DNA of 28,037 nt, from the NCBI GenBank assembly GCA_900547405.1, contig URGL01000031.1:1-28037 (forward strand). Direction: 5' to 3'. Both the position numbers and the translations under genes were made by a program. The notes beneath the pieces are model-generated. The model made no database searches and was not told where the DNA came from. It saw nothing but the letters and a program-made list of their open reading frames with translations. The DNA comes from an uncultured Eubacteriales bacterium. Its GTDB lineage: Bacteria; Bacillota; Clostridia; Oscillospirales; Oscillospiraceae. This document shows, one piece after another, positions 23,874-28,037 of the stretch. Each line of letters opens with the position of its first letter. Position 1 is the first letter of the stretch.

Positions 23874-25448
23874 ATGGAGCTGAAGGATACGGTCCTCGGT
23901 ATTGAACTGGGTTCGACCAGAATCAAGGCAGTGCTGGTGGACAGGAATTTCCGGCCGCTGGTTTCCGGCAGCTTTGCCTGGGAAAACCAGCTGGTCGATG
24001 GGGTCTGGACCTATGCCATGGACCAGGTCTATCAGGGACTCCGGACCTGTTACGCGGACTTGAAGCGGCAGGTTCAGCAACGCTTCGGCCAGACCATCCG
24101 GCAGGTGGGGGCCATTGGCATTTCCGGTATGATGCACGGCTATCTGCCCTTTGACGCACAAGGAAACCAGCTGGCGCAGTTCCGAACCTGGCGAAATACC
24201 ATGACGGGACAGGCTGCGGAAGAGCTGACCGCCCTGTTTGGCTTCAATATTCCCCAGCGCTGGAGTATTGCCCATCTGTATCAGGCCATGCTGAACGGGG
24301 AACCACATGTAAAGGATATCTCGTTTCTTACGACGCTGGCGGGTTTCCTGCACTGGAAGCTGACAGGAGAGAAGTGCATGGGCGTGGGCGAGGCCTCCGG
24401 CATGTTCCCCATTGGCCGGGGCAGCTGCGCCTACGACAAAGAGATGGTCCACAAATTTGACGCGCTGGCGGCGGAAATGGGCTATTCCTGGACATTGGAG
24501 CAAATACTTCCCCAACCGGTTCCTGCGGGAACCCCAGCGGGAATTTTGACTCCGGAGGGGGCCGCACTGCTGGATCCTTCCGGAGATTTGCAGCCGGGAA
24601 TCCCGCTGGCACCCTGTGAGGGAGACGCGGGAACCGGTATGACAGCTACCAATGCTGTCCGGCTGGGAACCGGCAACGTATCCGCCGGAACTTCAGATTT
24701 CGCGATGCTGGTTACGGACTGTAAGATGGCGGTACACCGGGAAATTGACATGGTGACAACGCCCGCGGGGATTCCCGTCGCCATGGTACACTGCAACAAC
24801 TGCACTTCGGACATCAACGCGTGGGTTTCTCTGTTTGAGGAATTTGCGGAGGCGATCGGTGCGCCCCAGGAGCCGGGAAAGCTGTATACCCTGCTGTTCC
24901 GAAAGGCACTGGAGGGCAGCCCGGATGGCTGCGGGCTGGTCAGCTGCAATTTCTATTCCGGAGAGCCTGTTTTGGGCCTGAATCAGGGACGCCCGCTGGT
25001 GGTCCGCAGTCCGGACAGCCGATTAAACTTGGGAAACTTTATGCGGACGCACCTCCTGTCTGCCCTTGCCACCCTGAAAATCGGGCTGGATATTCTGACG
25101 CAGCAGGAAAAAGTGGAACTGACCAAACTCTATGCCCACGGCGGATTCTTCAAGACGCCGGAGGTGGGACAGCGGATCCTGTCCGCGGCCACCGGGACGC
25201 CTGTGGCTGTTATGGAAACAGCGGGAGAGGGGGGACCCTATGGCATGGCGCTGCTGTGCGGATATCTGCTGTGGCACCGGTCTGGGGAGACGCTGGAGGA
25301 TTTTCTGGAAGACAAGGTGTTTTCGGAAGCGGAAGCCCACATGGTTATGGCGGAGCAGCGGGAAATTGAGGGCTTTGCGGCATTCCTGGCACGCTATCGT
25401 CAGGCCCTGGAAATCGAAAGAACGGCTGTAGCTGTTTTGCCGGACTGA
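23874..25448 (+). CDS. FGGY-family carbohydrate kinase, probable L-ribulokinase
   Basis: A 524-residue sugar kinase expected to phosphorylate the L-ribulose made by the isomerase. The N-terminal ATPase lobe has GIELGSTRIKAVLVD and GAIGISGMMHGYLPFD. The middle carries GTGNVSAGTSDFAM. The C-terminal FGGY lobe has KLYAHGGFFKTPEVGQRIL and AGEGGPYGMALLCGYLL. It belongs to the Firmicutes FGGY group found next to araA rather than looking like enterobacterial AraB, so I leave the symbol blank; ribulokinase activity is inferred from the operon. The AGGGGG site is 5 nt before ATG 23874. The gene ends 13 bp from the converging endolysin gene with no terminator visible between them. Confidence 0.9.
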   Translation: MELKDTVLGIELGSTRIKAVLVDRNFRPLVSGSFAWENQLVDGVWTYAMDQVYQGLRTCYADLKRQVQQRFGQTIRQVGAIGISGMMHGYLPFDAQGNQLAQFRTWRNTMTGQAAEELTALFGFNIPQRWSIAHLYQAMLNGEPHVKDISFLTTLAGFLHWKLTGEKCMGVGEASGMFPIGRGSCAYDKEMVHKFDALAAEMGYSWTLEQILPQPVPAGTPAGILTPEGAALLDPSGDLQPGIPLAPCEGDAGTGMTATNAVRLGTGNVSAGTSDFAMLVTDCKMAVHREIDMVTTPAGIPVAMVHCNNCTSDINAWVSLFEEFAEAIGAPQEPGKLYTLLFRKALEGSPDGCGLVSCNFYSGEPVLGLNQGRPLVVRSPDSRLNLGNFMRTHLLSALATLKIGLDILTQQEKVELTKLYAHGGFFKTPEVGQRILSAATGTPVAVMETAGEGGPYGMALLCGYLLWHRSGETLEDFLEDKVFSEAEAHMVMAEQREIEGFAAFLARYRQALEIERTAVAVLPD

Positions 25449-25461
25449 CGGAGAAGAATAC

Positions 25462-26034
25462 TTAAACCACATCCATATGCACATGCCCCTCGTCAATGGC
25501 GTAGGCGTAGGCCGTCTCCGGCATGGACTTTACCAGGGCCAGCGTTTTGGCAGAGGGCCAGCCACGGATGGAGAAGTCCATGGCCTTGCCCGTCAGGTGC
25601 CGGGAGTTGGCCACGCCGCCTACTGCCCGGTTGTGGGCGGGGCAGCGGAGGGTGCTGCTGGGGATCATGGGGCTTCCGGCAGCGGCCCGGACCTTGTCCG
25701 CCAGGCGCATGAGCTTTTCGCTGGGCTCCGCAGGGAAGCCGCCGCAGCGCCCGCAGGAGCAGGCAATGAAGGGCTCGGAGCGGGTGAAATAGCGGATGTC
25801 CTTCCACCAACCGGCTCCCGGCTCCGGAGGGGCATCCGGCCGCTCCCAGCTTTCGAAAACAGCCTTGCGCAGGGCTGCCTCTGTGGCCGTTCCGGCAATG
25901 CCGTCGGCCTCCAGGCCGTATTCCCGCTGGAATTCCCTCACCGCCGCCCCGGTTCTCTGCCCGGAAATTCCGTCCGCCCCTCCGGGATCATAGCCCAGGG
26001 CCGTAAGGAGCAGCTGCAATTTTCGTACAGTCAA
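25462..26034 (-). CDS. Phage-type endolysin: peptidoglycan-binding domain plus M15 peptidase
   Basis: A 190-residue cell-wall hydrolase. The start is TTG 26034, supported by GGGAGG 7 nt upstream. Residues 1-58 are a PG_binding_1 repeat (LQLLLTALGYDPGGADGISG, AVREFQREYGLEADGIAG). Residues about 80-190 are a zinc D,D/L,D-peptidase of the M15 group with SRHLTGKAMDF (His146, Asp153) and GHVHMD (His184 or 186). A FIACSCGRCGG segment carries clustered cysteines, as in many M15_3 lysins. There is no signal peptide, which fits a lysin that needs a holin, but no holin is seen. It is the last gene of the three-gene minus-strand cassette, and its ribosome site overlaps the preceding stop. Confidence 0.9.
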   Translation of the reverse strand: MTVRKLQLLLTALGYDPGGADGISGQRTGAAVREFQREYGLEADGIAGTATEAALRKAVFESWERPDAPPEPGAGWWKDIRYFTRSEPFIACSCGRCGGFPAEPSEKLMRLADKVRAAAGSPMIPSSTLRCPAHNRAVGGVANSRHLTGKAMDFSIRGWPSAKTLALVKSMPETAYAYAIDEGHVHMDVV

Positions 26035-26048
26035 TCCCTTACCTCCCT

Positions 26049-26858
26049 TTAGGTCAGGTAGATGCTGAAAATCTGCCCCCGGATCCCGGCCGCGGCGGGG
26101 ACGATCCGCAGGGATACATAATACTCTCCGGACAGATTAGAAATATTCATCGTTGAGACCTTTCGGTCAAAGTCCTTTCCGATGGACATCTGCATCACGC
26201 TTTCCTGGACCGCATCGTATCCGGTGCTGAGGGACACCCGGATATTGGTAGAGCCGGTATTGTAGTTCTCCAGCAGCTGCCAGTCGATATTCAGGGTGGA
26301 GAATCCGCTGACAGGGATCTTCTGCCTGGTGCCCAGGATCACCGGGTCATTCGTGGTGGAGTGCAGCTCGATCCGGTCCTCCAGCAGACTGCCGGATTTC
26401 CACACCGCCGAGCCGGAGAGATAGGTTTTCTTGTACTCTGCGAAGGTCCAGCCGCCGGTAAAGTCATCGAAGGTGCTGCCCGCCTCATAAAGCCGCCCGT
26501 CGAACCGGGAACAGAACTGCTTCCATCTGTCGGCGGCATACATCCACCCCTCCAGCCGCTGCCAGGCCTTGTCCTTGTAGATGTGGGCAAAACGGATGGG
26601 CAACTCCACTCTGGGGGGACCGGGAAGGATCACGCTGGTGCCGTCCTCCTGGAGCTGGAGCCAGATGTTTCCCTCGGCCCCCTGGGGCCGGAGCTGGGAA
26701 ATCAGCAGATCCGTATCTGCCCGGTCCGTATCCAGCCACACCGTATTGTTTTCCGCCGCGCTTGGCCTCTCAATACCCCGAAGGACGGTAATGCCAAAAT
26801 CATCCTGCCGGGCAGTTTTCCCGCCGCCGGATTTTCCATAGAGATAACAATCGCCCAT
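26049..26858 (-). CDS. Unknown phage-like structural protein
   Basis: A 269-residue protein without a signal peptide or membrane segment. I do not recognise a domain. The N-terminus is DCYLYGKSGGGKTARQDDFG, where GKSGGGKTAR resembles a P-loop only by chance because no Walker B is present. The middle is aromatic-rich (HIYKDKAWQRLEGWMYAADRW). The C-terminal 110 residues look beta-rich (SGFSTLNIDWQLLENYN, NLSGEYYVSLRIVPAAAG), suggesting a sandwich fold for a fibre tip or receptor-binding piece. Its ATG overlaps the upstream stop as TAATG, so the two are coupled. Phage appendage is inferred from the neighbours only. Confidence 0.75.
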   Translation of the reverse strand: MGDCYLYGKSGGGKTARQDDFGITVLRGIERPSAAENNTVWLDTDRADTDLLISQLRPQGAEGNIWLQLQEDGTSVILPGPPRVELPIRFAHIYKDKAWQRLEGWMYAADRWKQFCSRFDGRLYEAGSTFDDFTGGWTFAEYKKTYLSGSAVWKSGSLLEDRIELHSTTNDPVILGTRQKIPVSGFSTLNIDWQLLENYNTGSTNIRVSLSTGYDAVQESVMQMSIGKDFDRKVSTMNISNLSGEYYVSLRIVPAAAGIRGQIFSIYLT

Positions 26859-27769
26859 TATCGCAGCACCTCAATCTGGATCGGCACCGCCGTATCCGGT
26901 TTTTCCTCCAGGCAGGTGAAGAGAATTTTTCCGTCTCCTGCCCGGGCAAAGCTGACCTGATTCCAGCTTTTCAGCTGTTTCAGGGCCGTTTCCTGATCCT
27001 GGGCGTACACAGGACCAACATGGGGTGTATCCGTGTTCCGGATGCCCGCCAGAGGCAGCGCCTGGGTGTAAGGCCCCTCACCTGTCCAATCCGTGGACAG
27101 GGTAGCCCGCCGGGCCAGCCGCTCTCCGTCCCCCTTGGGGCCGACAGGGCCGGGCTCTCCGGGGTCGCCCTTCTCCCCCTTCTCTCCCCGAATGGAGGGA
27201 ATGGGGGTGATTTTTCCTGTCCGGTCCCGCAGCCGCAGCACCGCCGTGCCGCCGCTGGGGTCCACCTGGACAAAATAGCCCTCAGGCATCTCCCCGGAGC
27301 CTACATACACCTCACTGTAGCGCAGAAACGCGGTCTGCTCACCGCCCCGCTGGCGCAGGGTCAGCCGCACGCCGTCTGCCTCCTGCTCCATGGCAATGCC
27401 ATTGTCCTCCAGGGCCTCCATCAGCTGGTCATAGACGTTGGGCGCCGGAGCCTCCGGGCTTCCCCAGGCGCTCCGGATCCCCTCCCGCAGGAAGATCCTT
27501 GCGGGAGTCGTTGTCCGCAGGTTTCCGGCAAAAATGCCTACCTCCAGAGTCCTGGCATAGGTAAATACCGGCACCCGGCACTGATTTCCCCGGAAGACCA
27601 CGTCTACATAGGACCCCTCCGTCTGAAACCGGGCCGTCCGCAGAGGATGCGCCTCCCATTCCTTTTCCAGGTCAAACACCACCCGGTACTCCCCGTCTCC
27701 GGTGATGTAGGGCGTGTGGTCCGTCTGAAGGGCCACGCCTTCCCGGATCGATATATGAATTTCCTTCAC
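26858..27769 (-). CDS. Collagen-repeat phage tail/baseplate-like protein
   Basis: A 303-residue protein starting at GTG 27769 behind GAGGTGAGAA. The first 120 residues (IREGVALQTDHTPYITGDGE, PVFTYARTLEVGIFAG) resemble the N-terminal beta domain of phage upper-baseplate or tail-fibre proteins found before lysin genes in Clostridia. Residues about 195-215 are seven collagen-like Gly-X-Y triplets (GEKGEKGDPGEPGPVGPKGD), often used as a trimeric stalk. The last 85 residues form a separate domain. It is first in the cassette with the unknown protein and the endolysin. Family assignment is moderate and the phage origin likely. Confidence 0.78.
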   Translation of the reverse strand: MKEIHISIREGVALQTDHTPYITGDGEYRVVFDLEKEWEAHPLRTARFQTEGSYVDVVFRGNQCRVPVFTYARTLEVGIFAGNLRTTTPARIFLREGIRSAWGSPEAPAPNVYDQLMEALEDNGIAMEQEADGVRLTLRQRGGEQTAFLRYSEVYVGSGEMPEGYFVQVDPSGGTAVLRLRDRTGKITPIPSIRGEKGEKGDPGEPGPVGPKGDGERLARRATLSTDWTGEGPYTQALPLAGIRNTDTPHVGPVYAQDQETALKQLKSWNQVSFARAGDGKILFTCLEEKPDTAVPIQIEVLR

Positions 27770-27852
27770 TTCTCACCTCTTCCTTTCCGGGCTGTTTCTC
27801 CGGCGGCACGGCAGATCTCCGCCAGAAAGTTCACTTTTTTCAACCCGTCGTC

Positions 27853-27881
27853 ATTATAGGTCATTTTATTCAACCTGTCAA
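27853..27881 (-). promoter_or_regulatory. Perfect-consensus sigma-A promoter of the lysin cassette
   Basis: On the minus strand TTGACA (27876-27881), exactly 17 nt and TATAAT (27853-27858): both hexamers match consensus fully. Transcription should start near 27846, about 77 nt upstream of GTG 27769. No competing gene lies between. Confidence 0.85.
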
Positions 27882-27892
27882 ATTGGACGGAG

Positions 27893-27914
27893 CCCTGTGG
27901 TTTCCGCCACAGGG
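27893..27914. repeat. Hairpin upstream of the lysin-cassette promoter
   Basis: CCCTGTGG-tttccg-CCACAGGG is an 8-bp stem 12 bp upstream of the -35 box. It may be the terminator of something to the right of the window, but no T-run is visible. Confidence 0.55.
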
Positions 27915-27960
27915 AAATGGAGCTGTCTCAAAAAGACAAAGGGCCCAAATAGAAGAAATG

Positions 27961-28037
27961 TCATTGCGAACCAGTCCGCAGACTGGTGTGGCAATCCCCC
28001 CGATTTTCGAACAATTACGTCCGAAAATCGAGGGGAT
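27961..28037. repeat. Interspersed palindromic repeat (partial at window edge)
   Basis: TCATTGCGAACCAGTC-cgca-GACTGGT...GCAATCCCC forms a hairpin with arms ATTGC/GCAAT and ACCAGTC/GACTGGT. It is followed directly by CGATTTTCG ... CGAAAATCG flanked by CCCC/GGGG. I recall near-identical TCATTGCGAACCAG...GGCAATCCCC units scattered in Oscillospiraceae genomes, but cannot confirm this here. The element may continue beyond the window. Confidence 0.75.

Noticed and set aside
26800..26858. GKSGGGKTAR as a P-loop ATPase motif in the unknown cassette protein
   Set aside because: It does not fit the GxxxxGK[ST] spacing convincingly in a Rossmann context, and there is no Walker B or other NTPase feature in the remaining 250 residues.

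Overview
The window looks like chromosome from a gut-type, GC-rich Clostridia, probably Oscillospiraceae (the Oscillibacter / Flavonifractor / Lawsonibacter neighbourhood). The evidence is Gram-positive lipoprotein signals of the form MKK...AC-G followed by Ala/Thr-rich linkers, AAGGAGG-type ribosome sites, sigma-A promoters, an MBOAT/DHHW acetylation cluster, and interspersed multi-hairpin palindromic repeats of a kind I associate with that family. The taxon is inferred, not proven.

Layout. (1) 1-5523, minus strand: a complete oppBCDF-type peptide importer operon with its promoter at 5495-5523. It is followed by a substrate-binding lipoprotein gene that runs off the left edge. In that gene the C-terminal part of an OppA-type protein comes BEFORE the N-terminal part, in one continuous frame. 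(2) 5663-11494, minus strand: a five-gene ABC importer operon made of a DUF3798 lipoprotein, a double-ATPase, two permeases and a small membrane-anchored protein. It has a near-consensus promoter, a hairpin at the mRNA 5' end, a candidate operator repeat and a terminator. (3) 11695-13387, minus strand: a stand-alone metallo-beta-lactamase/beta-CASP ribonuclease-type protein. (4) 13493-16912, plus strand: a lipoprotein, an MBOAT O-acyltransferase and a DHHW/AlgX-like protein, with two copies of a ~126-bp multi-hairpin repeat, one upstream of the cluster and one inside it. (5) 16924-22320: a block that reads visibly less GC-rich. It contains a divergent AraC-type regulator, two paralogous membrane-anchored alpha/beta hydrolases, each with an eight-segment (estimated) membrane domain, and the decayed remnant of a third hydrolase between them. 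(6) 22394-25448, plus strand: L-arabinose isomerase and an FGGY sugar kinase, with no epimerase in view. (7) 25462-27881, minus strand: a three-gene phage-like cassette (collagen-repeat tail/baseplate-like protein, unknown protein, M15 endolysin) under a perfect-consensus promoter. The right end (27893-28037) is a cluster of palindromic repeats.

How it fits together: much of the window is nutrient capture. It has a peptide importer, an importer for an unknown ligand, and two surface hydrolases next to arabinose catabolism. There is also a module that probably acetylates an extracellular polymer. The most unusual items are the permuted OppA-like protein, the AraC plus twin hydrolase-membrane proteins (I know of no described function for this architecture), the promoter-driven orphan lysin cassette, and the repeat family whose stems differ by compensating changes.
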